DNA of 64,000 nucleotides, taken from Mantis religiosa. Its lineage: Eukaryota > Arthropoda > Insecta > Mantodea > Mantidae. Shown here one piece after another: positions 11,086 through 22,385 of this stretch. A program made the translations under genes and the position numbers. The DNA lies in contig JAUKNK010000150.1 of assembly GCA_030765055.1 (NCBI GenBank), forward strand, positions 1,223,501 through 1,287,500. Reading direction: 5' to 3'. The notes under the pieces were generated by a model. The model was given only the letters and a program-made list of their open reading frames with translations, was not told the origin of the DNA and made no database searches. Position 1 is the first letter of the stretch, and each line of letters opens with the position of its first letter.

Positions 11086-11230
11086 CCAGAAACCCGTACT
11101 TTAATTTATTTTTCCTTTCCATGTTTCCGCAGTTTCTATTTCTTCCAAGCATAAGTTAGAGATATAATTGGAAGAAATAGGAATGGGGGAAACATGGGCA
11201 AACATAAGTAATAAAAGTACGGGTTTCTGG
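11086..11230. repeat. Imperfect inverted repeat with 63-bp arms (hairpin)
   Basis: The left arm 11086-11148 and right arm 11168-11230 pair over 63 positions with about 50 matches. Both ends are perfect (CCAGAAACCCGTACTTT at the base and CTATTTCTTCCAA at the loop side). The loop is 19 nt. It lies 274 bp inside the 12.2-kb intron, on the transcribed strand of the transporter. It could be a MITE relic or an RNA hairpin. Confidence 0.8.
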
Positions 11231-11876
11231 AAAGAAACTTGAACAAGATTTGAGGATATTGAAACGAATTTTAGGGTATTTATTGAAAAATTCATTAAAA
11301 TTAAGAGATATTTTAAAATAAATAGGAGGAAACGAAAATACATCGAATTATGTAAAAACAAGTTTGGTTGGGGTATGCATGGGCAAGAATAGGTGTAATA
11401 AATTTAAGTGGCTTTAAGAGAGAGGTCATGGGGGAGAGATACACTAAATATATAAAATTGTATTATAATAGTCTTACAATCTGGAGGGAAATTGAAAACG
11501 GGAGAGCGATGTATAAGATATTAAATATAAGGGAAAGGCATGGAAATAAGCAACTACAGGAGGGAGTAACAATTCTTTAAATCTTATATAAAGTTTAAAG
11601 AAGGTAATTAATTATTCATAAATTAATTAATTTAAGCGATGTACCTTAAGTAGATGCCTAATATAAAATATTGACTCTTGCCGAGTTTAAGAATTTGTGG
11701 AAAAATATATTTGTAGAGCTTTCGTTAATATATACTCTCGGCAAATTTCAGCAGAAGAATGTGTAATGTGTAATGTTTAACGCGTTTAACCGTCTCATAG
11801 TCCTCTTTATTTGCCATGCAGCATCAAGCTGATATTTATATTTCTTCCATGTTACAAAAATCTCACCAAATAACAT
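11231..11876 (+). other. Intron sequence
   Basis: The sequence is purine- and AT-rich. An open frame of 70 codons (11368-11580) shows no recognisable domain. Confidence 0.4.
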
Positions 11877-12120
11877 TTTTTTTTTTTGCAATTTTACGTC
11901 CTCCAACGTTAAGTCATATCGGATGATGAATAGAATGGGTGAAATAGTGGTCAAATGAGCCCAGGGTCCATAGAGCTTAGAGTTACCCGACATTCGTCTT
12001 TCAGGATAAGGGAAAACCCCGGAAATAACCTTATCCAGCTAACTCACCCTGACCGAGATTCGAACTCGGGGCCTCTTGAACGTGAGGCAAACTTGCTACC
12101 ACCACGCTACCGAGGCGGGC
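11877..12120 (-). mobile_element. SINE family A
   Basis: This is a - strand copy. It begins with a T-rich tail complement (about T11 near 11877), then CCTCCAACGTTAAGTCATATCGG, GACATTCGTCTTTCAGGATAAGG, the B-box complement GATTCGAACTCGGGG, and ends at the head complement GCTACCGAGGCGGGC. It is full length. I could not define a clean target-site duplication. Confidence 0.88.
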
Positions 12121-12600
12121 TGTTGAAAATAAATAGCAGACCTAGACGCATTAACCGTTTATAATCATAACTGGTATCCGCGCGTTCAGTTACACAGATG
12201 TCCTCAATAATTGTCGAAAAGACTATTGTAACTTTTGAAGAAGAGGGCATATGGCGCGATTTCAGAGAAAATGGTGATCTAGGTATGAATCTCGCTTGAC
12301 GGAAGTACAAATAACTCAAGGGTATGTATACGTATAGACTGAAGAGCATTTCGTTAGAGATATTCAGTCTGCTGGATTTATGGAGATGTTAACCTGTGTA
12401 ATACTAATATGGATGCTGAATGCAAATTATTGAATATAGAAATCGCTAATGTTACCCTTTATGCACTTAACACAGAATGTGCTAGTAATTTTGAATTAAC
12501 AAAATGTATTAAAAAGCAGAGAAATGGAGAACTTAAAATGCATAAAGTGCGTGCACAGCACGGAAGAAGAGTTCCCCTATTCTACACTAACGCGTACCCA
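12121..12600 (+). other. Intron sequence
   Basis: I see no recognisable gene or repeat. The small open frame 12409-12627 has no known features. Confidence 0.4.
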
Positions 12601-13510
12601 AATCTGAACGCTCTATGTCGTCTTTGACATACCAGAGTAAAGTGAGAGTCGTTCTGGAGGATGGCATAGACCAATTGTACAAAGAGCTCTACCCGAAAGT
12701 CCGAAGACCCCGGCCTCTAGCAACTCGAGAGCGATGGAAAGCTCCGGGGCTCTTTCCTTGGTGCAATACCTTGGGTCTAAAAAGCCCCCCCCCCCTTTCA
12801 AGACGGGTGGAAGTGGATACGCCACTTACGCGCGTCAACCCCGCAGGGAACACTATCGAAAACCTCGGTGGGGCCGCCTGGTGATCTAGCACACCTTCTA
12901 CTAGCTATGCAGGCTAGGAACCGGGACTTCTTAGGCAACCCTCTACCCGCTCCGGGTGGCCGAGGCGTGGGTGATCTAGCACACCTTTTACTAGCTATGC
13001 AGGCTAGGAACCGGGACTTCTTAGGCAACCCTCTACCCGCTCCGGGTGGCCGAGGCGTGGGTGATCTAGCACACCTTTTACTAGCTATGCAGGCTAGGAA
13101 CCGGGACTTCTTAGGCAACCCTCTACCCCCTCCGGGTGGCCGAGGCGTGGGTGATCTAGCACACCTTTTACTAGCTATGCAGGCTAGGAACCGGGACTTC
13201 TTAGGCAACCCTCTACCCCCTCCGGGTGGCCGAGGCGTGGGTGATCTAGCACACCTTTTACTAGCTATGCAGGCTAGGAACCGGGACTTCTTAGGCAACC
13301 CTCTACCCCCTCCGGATGGCCGAGGCATGGCCGGAGGTACCCGATCTCCCACGGGTGTCGGGAACACAGTTCTCCCTTTGAGTCCAAACCAATCCGAACA
13401 ACCCCCATTCAGGGAGGGGCTGAAATGTTTGGCCCGAGGTTCCTCTAGTAACGTCAGAGGTACCACGAGTACTAAGAATCCATAACGCCTGTGGTACCTC
13501 CGACGTCAGT
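12600..13510. repeat. GC-rich island of unknown origin containing a minisatellite
   Basis: This block is markedly GC-richer than its surroundings. It includes a C12-like homopolymer near 12785-12796, the 5 x 90 bp array and a terminal hairpin (TAACGTCAGAGGTACCAC near 13448 against GTGGTACCTCCGACGTCA near 13491). Open frames on both strands (+ 12868-13485, - 12798-13466) arise from the array period. I recognise no protein domain. It may be a retroelement 5' region or a satellite. Confidence 0.5.
12881..13330. repeat. Minisatellite, five 90-bp units
   Basis: Unit starts are at 12881, 12971, 13061, 13151 and 13241, each beginning GTGATCTAGCACACCTT. Units differ at only a few sites: CTTCTA/CTTTTA in the first, CCCGCTCC/CCCCCTCC, and a GGATGG variant in the last. 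The exact 90-bp period equals 30 codons, which keeps frames open on both strands. Confidence 0.95.
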
Positions 13511-15294
13511 CAGCTCAAATTTAGTAAAATTATGCGTATTAAAATTGATTACGAAACACACTGAATAGACATCTTTTCTTTTGATGTCTAGCCCTTTAAA
13601 TGGGTACAAGGGAGTATGCTGAGCAGACACAAAACCAAAAGGTACTATTAAATCTTAACTGAACTACTAGCCCGCGCCACAAGCGTACAATATCTACAAA
13701 ATCTGCTTTCTCCGATAAAACTTATTGCTAAAAGATTACCTAAACGTGTTGCAAAATATAGTGTTGCTACAAATCTTGAACGAGAGGACTACCTAGAGCA
13801 GAGCTTACCATTAAATGGGGAAACTGTTATTTTAATTTACTGGTAAGTAACTTGATTGTTTTTCTGCACGTTGGATCAGATCTGGTATCTTGTCATTTTT
13901 GTGTTGGTAAGCAACTACCTTGACACTAATCATCTCCGCAACATTGGATAAGATGGGAAACCTCGTAATTTTGGATCGGACAATGAGGCATAATTTATTG
14001 GCCACCATGTTAACCTACCTGACATCTATATACTTCTTTTGGAAAGTGTATTAAATGATATGGTTTTGAGAAGAAGACTAACACAATAGATGAATAAGTT
14101 GCTCGGATATGCACATCATGATTTCGTAGCGAGTCGTAATTTATCTCGGGGTGTTTTCTGCAAGTTGAAAGGCTAGTGGAGGACTTCTTGACACTTACGA
14201 AATTGAGGTAATATAATGTGATATTTGGAAATTCCGAGTGTGTTATTACTGAAAATCTTAACAAAAATATCTGTCATTACACAAATATAAAAATTTGCAA
14301 CAAAAACTTCACTTACCTTAAGAAAATTATGCCAATTTTTCTTATTAATTAAGATCGATTTCACGATCGATCACATGGATTTCCGCATCTTCAGTCAACA
14401 CACTACATCGTCAAGGATACAGGTTACTATGTTACTATGTATTTTTAGTACTACCAAATTCTGAAAATGGAGCAAACCTAAAAACAGAATCAGCTGCTGG
14501 TATTTTTTAAAAAAGTTCAATGTTTCAACTCGGATTACATTAGTAGACAAGTGGTGAGTGGTTATTCAGGTTTTCGGGAGTACAATACATTTCTATTAAA
14601 GATGCACATTAAGCTACTCTTGTTAACTGCACAGCTATACCTTTGTGATATATGGGGTGTTCCGTATGTAATGTTTATTCTTTAAATTCTTCTCTATTTA
14701 AAGTTTTATGTTCGGGTAAAAATAGCCCAAATTGGCAGCTAACGAAACATAGCGGGTACAATAAAAATCGTGATTTCTGTACTGAGTAGTATCCTTGCGC
14801 AAAACCAAAACAAGTTAGGAAAACAGAATGACCAGCTTGATAGATTTAAACGAATGAACACATCAACATGCAAATTAAGAGGGACAGTTTGGTAATAAAT
14901 CTCTGGAATCAAATCAAAGAACCGAGATGTAATTGCTCAGCGAAAGCCATAAACAAGTATATATTTTAAATTCAGGTTTCAGTTGAAGCAGTTGGATCCC
15001 TTAAGTTTAATTTATGGACATAAGTCGTACAGGAAGAAAATTAAATACAGAAAGACCTAAAATTTAATTTTAAATAGATGAAAACAAATAAATTTAATTC
15101 TGCTTACCCCTTCTCTAAAGATATAACACGGAAAAAGAAAGCAAATAAAAAATATTTGCTATAATGGTACACAATGTTATAAAATGGAAACAGCACTTGA
15201 TTATCTTCTAAATACGAACTTAATCATAATATTTTTTTCTCATTTTGCTATTGATTCTGCCATATCAGATATAAAAGTGCCACATTTTCATATT
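13511..15294 (+). other. Intron sequence without recognisable features
   Basis: This stretch is AT-rich. I see only a small palindromic spot near 14350-14372 (GATCGATTTCACGATCGATC) and no gene. Confidence 0.45.
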
Positions 15295-16115
15295 GTTACG
15301 AAAGGCAAATTGTAGCCCGGGAGACTACACTATAACGTTACGAATAGAATTGCGTATACTTAAAGGTGCTCCTGTGAATAGGAGCGTAGCTGGAAGGATA
15401 AGAGAGCTAGATGATAGAGCTAACTACTAGGACAAGGTAGGAGCTAAATTACAGATAAGTAAAGATAAACAGAAAAAATACAGATTTCTATAATATGCCA
15501 ATTTACTGTAACTTAATTATTAAGTCTAAGTAAAAGTCTTGAGGCGACTTAGCCGTGAAATAGTGTTAAGTTACTTAAGTATATTAAAGACCATACGGGC
15601 TTACCCTGAGGATGTGTAGCCGTGTATGATTAGAGGATGCGCCTGATTCGAAGATCGGCATGACAAAACTAAAGTGACCCACCAGAATGATCCAGGCGAG
15701 AATGACCCACGACTGCCAAAATACGCAGTCATTAAATACTGTTACTTTCAATTAGGCGTTTTATTGCCAATTCGGCATTCTCCCTCCAAAGAAGCTACGT
15801 AGACTTTCCCAAGTTAAGCAGAGTAGGTTCCTCAAAAACATCCTAACTGCAACTCGGCGTCTACGTGACTCAGATTACTTTGGTCAGCAAAGTCCATGTC
15901 CGGCCATCTCTAAGTAGTTGACATGAGTAAACAGAAACTGACGTCATAAGGTAAAGTCGTGTGAAAACTCGCAAAATGCTATTCTCATAGGTCAGCAGAA
16001 TTAAGGACTTAAGAATGTACAAACGAGTAAAGTCACAGGAAGCAGCACTAAATAATAAGATTCGAGAACTTGATATGTTCCTAAGTATTTTTCAAACATA
16101 CATGGACAATATAAA
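15295..16115 (+). repeat. Dispersed repeat family G, copy 1 (possible solo LTR)
   Basis: The part from 15590 to about 16115 aligns in order with 60005-60535: ATACGGGCTTACCCTGAGGATGTG, GAAGCTACGTAGACTTTCCCAA, GTCTACGTGACTCA.ATTACT, CAGCAAAG.CCATGTCCGGCCA, GTCAGCAGAATTAAGGACTTA. The start TGTTACGAAAGGC at 15295 resembles the TG start of gypsy-type LTRs, but I did not find a matching internal region. The class is uncertain. Confidence 0.5.
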
Positions 16116-16539
16116 CTGGAATAATTGCTTTGATGTCATTTATATGCTTCACATTCAAAATACGAGTTTAAAGCTAATAAAGGTTTACACCATTCTTCCG
16201 AAAAAGAAGTTATGCTCAAAATGGTTTAAATTAAAGCGCGATTATCCTTATATAGAAGCCATAAAAGGATAACAGTGTACCTGGTGGGCGACGCAAGCTG
16301 CCCTCTGTAGCTTTATGTCTCCGGCATACGTTAGAGCAGGAAGGGATGTCTCGATGCTGCTGTTCAAAGGGGAGGTGCGAAGCTTCACTGAGCCATGTTG
16401 ATATCTGCGTGCGATTTTTTTTCCTGCTTTCGCTCCAATAAGGTCCCTTGGCAGTCTGTTTGTAATTCGAGTCAGGTCTTGAAGTCAAACAGGGAGCAAC
16501 TATGTATAATATACTCAAGAGAAAAGTACACAGATACGG

Positions 16540-17680
16540 CAATGATCTATGGAGAGACACATCGCTTTGCAGCTGATGCGCGAAGGTTGTATTCACAACA
16601 GCTTCCAACGAGACGTCTACCATCTGCACATGTTTTTAGACGTACAGATATGCGTTTAAGAACAAGGTGACCTTTCCAGGAACAGCGTGACGTACGTGAT
16701 GTTTCCCGGAACGTTATTGAGTATTTTGAAGCCTACATTAAAATTGTGCTTGCGTTCAATGTAGTAAAAACAATAATGTTATCGTGCTATTTCATTTAGT
16801 TTGATCATTATAGGTAAGTACCTATGATAATATTATCATCATTATTATTGATATTATGAAAGTCATTAGTTTTCATCCATTAATACCTGCATATTTATCA
16901 TCGTAATTAGGACAAATAAGAGCTGTAGCAGACTTGGGGATATCAAAGTCTTCGGTACAAATGATTCTGAAGGAAAGAAAATCCCTTTAAGCCGCACCTA
17001 CATCAACAGCTATATGGAATCGATTTACAATATCGGGTATCCTTCAGCAAACATCTCTTAAAATTGAGGAAAATCGGGACTTCATTAGGGAGATTTTGTG
17101 CGAATATGAATGACATTTCGCGAATGACTCTACTATAAACAAATATTATCTATATTTCTGGGCTCTTAAAAAGCCTAATTGATTACTAACACCTGACGTG
17201 CAAACGCATTGGGGTGTTAACGTATGGTACGGTATTCTAGGAGACCACTTTATGGGACCAGTTTATTTGACTCCCAGACTAACTGGTCAACTGTATTTGC
17301 AGTTCCTACAGAATGAGCTGAAATTTGAGGATTCTCTAGAAGATATATCACTTCAGTTAGCTGTGCGGCACTGGATTCAGCACGATGATGTAACACCCCA
17401 ATATTGCAGAGCGGTTAGAGCATACCTTGGCAATGTGGACTCATGCTGTGGATAGTTCATGGTGGTTGCATTCGATGGCCAGTGAGATCTTCTGATATAA
17501 CTCCCTTGGATATTTTCTTATGGAGATATATCAAAGCTAGGGTGTAAACACGGAAACAAAAATTTCAGATGTGTTAACAGATGTGAATACGACATTCTTG
17601 CGTCTCAGTATCTGCATAACTATCAACTGACAGACGCTTACATCAATGCATTCCAACAAGTTGGGCATGCATTTGAACAT
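16540..17680 (+). pseudogene. Decayed Tc1/mariner-type transposase of copy 1
   Basis: The fragments in order are an N-terminal HTH (16540-16670, RRLYSQQLPTRRLPSAHVF), VIEYFEAYIK near 16700, and catalytic pieces from 17085. In 17198-17455 the motifs are THWGVNVWYGILGDHFMGPV, LTGQLYLQFLQNEL and RHWIQHDDVTPQYC. Frame-shifted GGCIRWP.RSSDITPLDIF follows at 17460-17515. These match the IS630/Tc1-like transposases common in insects ('VWAGI.GD.LIGP', 'QHDGAP.H', 'SPDLTPLDFFLWG'). Frameshifts and stops break it. Confidence 0.78.
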
Positions 17681-17841
17681 TTGTATTATGAATATGCAAT
17701 TATAAATATTTCTCAGTCTATAACATAGATTTAAAGGAGCATTCGTTACATTAATTGTATTTATTATTCTTTATTGCAATCAAAGACACCATAGCATTTA
17801 TTTAATATTTCTAATTGTGAAGCACAAATTGTGGAATTATA

Positions 17842-19125
17842 AGGTGCGTTCAAAAAGAAACGAGCTGTAGAATAATTATAGAAACCAGTACCTGTATGTT
17901 AGAAGTATTGGCTCTGGTTGTTCAGGCACTTGTCGCACTGTTACACAAGACGGTGAATGAACTGCGATGTGAGCCAGTTCCGCACGTACAGCTGGACGCT
18001 ATCGTCCAAGGTGAATCGTTTGCCCCTCAGAGCCTTTTTAAGGGGAACAAAAGTGGCGTAATCACAGGGGGAGAGGTATGGACTGAATGGAGGGCGGACG
18101 AGAACTTTTCATTTGAATTTCTGCAGGAGAACCGCAACTGTGTTGGCCGTAAGAGGCTTTACTTTGTCGTGGAACAGAATGACCTCATGGGTTAGATTAC
18201 CTGGTCGTTTGATCACTTGGCGAACGTTGGTCAAGGATTGCGAGTAACGCTGTGCATTCTCCGTTGCCCCGTGCTGCAGAAAGTTTATCAGAAGGGGATC
18301 ATCTTGGTCAAAGAAGAACGTCAGCATAACATTTCCTGCATTTGAGTAGATGGCCTTGACTTTTTTGTGGTGCTAACCCTGCATGCTTCCACTGGAGACT
18401 TTATCATTTTGATTCTGGTTCGAAGTGATGACACCGTGACTCATCTCCCGCCAGGATCTCATTCCCTTCCCTAGCATAGCGCTGCAGAGGACGAAGACAG
18501 TGGCCCATTCGACATGCTTCCTGGTGTGTTTGAAGACTGTGCAGCACCCATTGGGCACACACTTTGCGCAAGAGCAGTCGTTCCTTTACGATGGTGTGAA
18601 CAATTCCGACGCTCAATCTGATCTCGGCAGCTATGGCTTTCACTGTCACGCGGTGGTCCTGGGTAACGAGTGCATCAACCCGCTGGAAAATGTCATCGGT
18701 AAGGCAGTGTGGTACCCCAGACCGTCCATCATGGGCTAACGACGCCCGTCGTCCCCTGAAGCGCTTGTGCCACGCCTTGACACATGCAAGGAACATGCAG
18801 CGTTCACAGTACACTTGTGACATTCTTCCATGAATGTCCGTTCCCCCTACACCATCCGCTGTCCGTAAACGAACAACACCTCTTTGCTCTTCTTTTGATG
18901 CCTCCATTTTACTGTTTGCAAAGTGACTGGCAGCGTTGGACGATTGATGCATCCTGCTGCTAGCTTTGTACATAGTCACGTAACGTGCACGTGTGCCCTC
19001 TAGTGACGGGCAAGAACTTCCACGCTATGGTCGAAAAAACACTTCCTTACACACGCCACGATATTACCATCCTGTCACTGGTTTGCGCATATCAGACTCC
19101 GGCTCATTTCTTTTTGAACACCCCT
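17842..19125 (-). mobile_element. Mariner element nested in the larger transposon
   Basis: It is flanked by TA at 17840-17841 and 19126-19127. The TIRs AGGTGCGTTCAAAAAGAAACGAGC and the right-end complement AGGGGTGTTCAAAAAGAAATGAGC agree at all but three positions. Its length of about 1.28 kb fits a complete mariner. It carries one transposase gene on the - strand, now broken. Confidence 0.93.
17899..18907 (-). pseudogene. Mariner transposase, broken
   Basis: The gene starts at MEASKEEQRGVVRL (ATG complement at 18905-18907). The N-terminal HTH is followed by RVDALVTQDHRVTVKAIAAE and HSLQTHQEACRM. Catalytic aspartates are still visible: AGDES (first), LFHDKVKPLTANT (second) and SPCDY (third, with the 34-residue mariner spacing). 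The first frame ends in two stops after HHFEPESK, a frameshift precedes MLTFFFDQDD, and a TGA replaces the tryptophan codon expected after QKF-K. Its span of about 1.0 kb is slightly short for the usual 345 codons. It is not functional. Confidence 0.93.
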
Positions 19126-19219
19126 TATGCTTTGTTGTTTATCAATTAGCGAGGTGTTGAAATGCTTTAAAAGGGGTATGTTCTGGCCTTGTGCGTATTC
19201 TTTTGTTGAGGGACAATCA

Positions 19220-19330
19220 TTCTGCTACAAAGAAACATTTCCCGAGCACAGGAATCAAACTTCGTACTTCACCGCAATGAGCAATTCCCCTGGCGACGAG
19301 CTATCGCACCAGTTACATTAGTTAGGTGTT
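19220..19330 (-). repeat. tRNA-like segment inside the transposon 3' end, copy 1
   Basis: On the - strand it reads like a SINE head: an A-box-like TAGCTCGTCGCCAGGGGAA and a B-box-like AGTTTGATTCCTGTGCTCGGG. The same segment is present at the same place in the second transposon copy (53225-53320), so it was part of the ancestral element. Confidence 0.5.
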
Positions 19331-19481
19331 GGATTTCAAGCTCTACCCCAACGTTTAGCAAAGCCTCCTCTCTGTTGGTAAAACGTCCCCTTTACTGTAC
19401 TGCTTAGGGGAACACACAGCGTCCGCGTTATCCGGGACTAACTAACCTCAACGGGAGATGACTTGCGTGGGCCACGCAGTA

Positions 19482-20480
19482 TTAATTTAACACTACACTA
19501 TTTCAATTAAAAATTTTACAGGCTACATAGTAGATGAAAAACATGTTTGACTTCTCTTCAACTACTTAGAATAAGCACAAGAAGTACCTTATTCTGCCCA
19601 AAAATTCGATAAAAATATTTCACCAAAGATACATGTTTTAATATTCCCAAATGAAAAAAGTGTTCTTCAAAAAAAGTCTGCTTACGCTAGTGCGACTGTC
19701 TGACACTGAATAGCAACTCAAAAACGAGAAGTTGGTTAAATACCAAACCTGATATTCAGGATCAGTGTCACTCAAGGATTCGACACAAATATATATAAAG
19801 AAATGTGTTCTAAAAATCCTTCAAATAGAAGTTCTTCGAATGTTTTAATTTTCTAAAAAAAATGACTCTGTCTAAATTAAAATACCATAAAATGTTTAAG
19901 ACATGTTCATATTACATGAAACATGTATCTTGAGTTCCCTCGGATAGGCTGGAGAAACTCTTCATTCCTGCTCCTCCTCCTAATCTCCTCCTCTATCCTT
20001 TCCTTTATGTTCTTCTTCTCTTCCTTTTTCATAATAATATTTCTACGAATGTTTAGCTCTATTAACTTGAAGAGCTCGTGGACAGAAGTAGAATAAGCCT
20101 TTTGTAATAACAGTTTGTGCAAGAGTGAGTTGAGAAGTCATGCGATTACAACATATGTGAACTTAATTTTGATTCGTGCATTGTCGATTTACTTAGGTTT
20201 TTTAACATCCAAAGCATCACGTATGTTTTGACGGTCTAAAGCGTATGTTGAGATTAAACACTTTTCAAATTTGTACTGTATTTTCAATTTATTAAGAAGA
20301 ATGGCTGAAGTGGTATGTGGCTAGTTCATTTCTCATTAGCTCATGCAAATGTTAAGTAGTATCAACACAAGCGTAACATCAACTTATTTAAGTATTTGAT
20401 TGTCTTCTCCGTCTTTTCTATGCTTCTGCGCATCTACAACATAACCATATTGAAATTTGTTTATATTATTTGTATAGTGC
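19482..20480 (+). other. Intron sequence
   Basis: I see no recognisable gene. A polypyrimidine stretch (19960-20030) is the only feature; the opposite-strand frame there is low-complexity KE/R-rich sequence and not a credible protein. Confidence 0.45.
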
Positions 20481-20777
20481 GCAAGAATATAAATGCAAAG
20501 GGGTAGACAAAGTCTATGATTGTTCTCATTAAGTCAGAGGAAGACAGCTTCGAGAGTTGTGACGTTTCAGCCGGGAGCGAGGCCTGCAGTGCGTGTGACG
20601 TCAGACAAGAGCCGTGTAGTATCAAGTTAGCTATATAAATGGTGATGCTTGTACAGAATCTCAGGGTTCAGTTAGGTGTAGCACACTAGATGACAACAAT
20701 GTTGTCACGTACCTAATGGAACTGGTAAATTTACAATGTGACGGTTTATTGAAGTAAAATATACACACAAGAAAGAC

Positions 20778-21047
20778 TTGGCTGATGTTTACAAGAATAT
20801 CCCCCAAAACAGAGTTCCGAGGATGTATTCACTTGCCGCACGGACATTGTGTATGTTTGGCTCGACATATGTGTGCGAAAAAAATTTTTATGTTATGAAA
20901 TTAGCTAAGTTCAAACCACGAAGTACCTTGTCGGATCACCATCTAAAATGCAGCCTTTGATTACAAATTTCCCAGACATTACGTCCTAACATTGATAAAC
21001 TAATTAAAGAAAAGCAAAACAGAAAGTGTCGGAAAATGTCCACGTAA
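20778..21047 (+). pseudogene. hAT transposase C-terminal fragment
   Basis: The frame carries LAARTLCMFGSTYVCEKNF followed by MKLAKFKPRSTLSDHHLK. This is the hAT dimerisation region pattern '..LFGSTYVCE..FS.MK..KSK.RS.LTDEHL..CL' of SCAND3/ZBED-like transposases. A stop interrupts it after KCSL and the frame then continues (LRPNIDKLI) to 21047. No N-terminal part is nearby. GTGTGACGTCA-containing inverted motifs at about 20590 and 21365 may mark the element's subterminal parts. Confidence 0.75.
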
Positions 21048-21049
21048 TT

Positions 21050-21592
21050 TTTTTCTGAATGGATCTCCTCTAATTTTCAGAGAAAATTACTTTGTTTTAT
21101 TTTATGTGCTTTATAATATGTCTGACCTTTAGATAAACTACGAGTTGAAGTTTTATATTTTTTCTCATGGCACAGAGCCAAAATGTAACTGTCTATAAAC
21201 TATGAGCAATTGTGTAATTAAAGCCGTCAGCATGTAATTACAACACCCAAGATGTAAGTTGTACATATTATTAATACCCGATACGTTTCCTGTCTTTCCT
21301 ACGCTGTCGGAATCCCATCACATCAAACTATTTCCTTCCTCTTGGGCAGCTGAAATCAGCGCGGTGACGTCACACGCTAACCTGCGTTTCGTTCGGGGGC
21401 ATATTTGGCGGTTAGAGCTGACGGAGTTGACCTCATACCACCACTACCTGTCTTTTCCTACAGTGTGTTTGCTGGTTCTGTACTTAACTTTAATTTTTTT
21501 TCCCTTATTCATTTATATCTTTTGTTTTTCAACTTATGAAGAGTAAAAATATCTATTATAATCTCAATTTTAATAAAATTTGATAAAGCATA
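21050..21592 (+). other. Intron sequence after hAT fragment
   Basis: This is probably still part of the hAT relic up to about 21440; beyond that nothing is recognisable. Confidence 0.35.
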
Positions 21593-22385
21593 TACCGAGC
21601 AGGACGGCTCAGGCAGTTTTTTCTGTAACCCACATTCGGAAGGTCCGGATTCGATTTCATTGGCCAGCCTACGTGACCCACGGGTTCTTTCGGGACGTTT
21701 CCTTAGATGCCAGGCGAATTCTGGGTAGGTTGACTGTAACCTCCGAATTTCCTGTCCCTCTATTTCATCTCCATTATCGTTTCAGGTCATTGCATCTGCT
21801 GCTCCTTTCTGGGAGTCTCGGCGCTACATGGTAAAATGATATACTCCTGGCAAACACTTCCTCCTCCGGAGGGACAGTCTGCGGGTCGGTCTGGTGGACC
21901 GTTTCGGAACCACAGTACATGGGATGCCACTTGTACTGACCTGCCGGGAGATTCCAACTGGTAAAGTGTAGGGACCCTGCTTTCTGCACTGTCGTGGCTC
22001 ATTGGGACGGCAACCCTCTGTTGTTTTGTAAGTTACGCCCTCCAACGTTAAGTCATATCGGACGATGAATGGAATGAGTGAAATGATGCTCAAATTAGTC
22101 CAGGGTCCATAGAGCTTAGAGTTACCCGACATTCGTCTTTCAGGATAAGGGAAAACCCCGGAAAAACTTATCCAGATAACTCGCCCTGACCGATATTCGA
22201 AATTGGGACCTCTTGAACGTGAGGCAGACACGCTACCACTACGCTACCGAGGCGAGCAACCCTCTGACTCCTCTCGCCTCATCCGTCCTCCCAGGGATGT
22301 CCCACACGGGGCATAAATACAATATGATTAGTCTGATCGACGTACCGAAACCCCTCCGTAGAACTCCTATCTTATCCTATCCTAT
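21593..22385 (+). mobile_element. SINE family B interrupted by a SINE A
   Basis: The head CCGAGCAGGACGGCTCAGGC and B-box relic GTCCGGATTCGATTTC are followed by the usual body (TTTCATCTCCATTATCGTTTCA, ACACTTCCTCCTCCGG, GGGACCC..TTTCTGCACTGTCGTGG). The element resumes after the insert with CCTCTGACTCCTCTCGCCTCATCC and ends CCCCTCCGTAGAACTCCTATC plus CCTAT repeats. Confidence 0.85.
22021..22256 (-). mobile_element. SINE family A inserted into SINE B
   Basis: This is a - strand copy from the T-rich end to the head complement GCTACCGAGGCGAG. It is flanked by the direct repeat CAACCCTCTG at 22011-22020 and 22257-22266. That 10-bp target-site duplication interrupts the body of the family B element. 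Confidence 0.93.

Larger units (their letters stand above)
16280..19479 (+). mobile_element. Tc1/mariner-type DNA transposon with DUF4817-like HTH region, copy 1
   Basis: The element is bounded by TA at 16278-16279 and 19480-19481. Its terminal inverted repeats are CCTGGTGGGCGACGCAAGC at the left and the complement CTGCGTGGCCCACGCAAG at the right. The 5' part encodes a helix-turn-helix segment (RRLYSQQLPTRRLPSAHVF) and the middle encodes the catalytic part. A second mariner is inserted at 17842-19125, so the element itself is about 1.9 kb. A related deleted copy lies at 52211-53479. The reading frame has several stops, so it is inactive. Confidence 0.85.

Noticed and set aside
12798..13485. 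Overlapping 205- and 222-codon frames on both strands
   Set aside because: They are open because the minisatellite period is 90 bp; no domain, and both strands are equally open.
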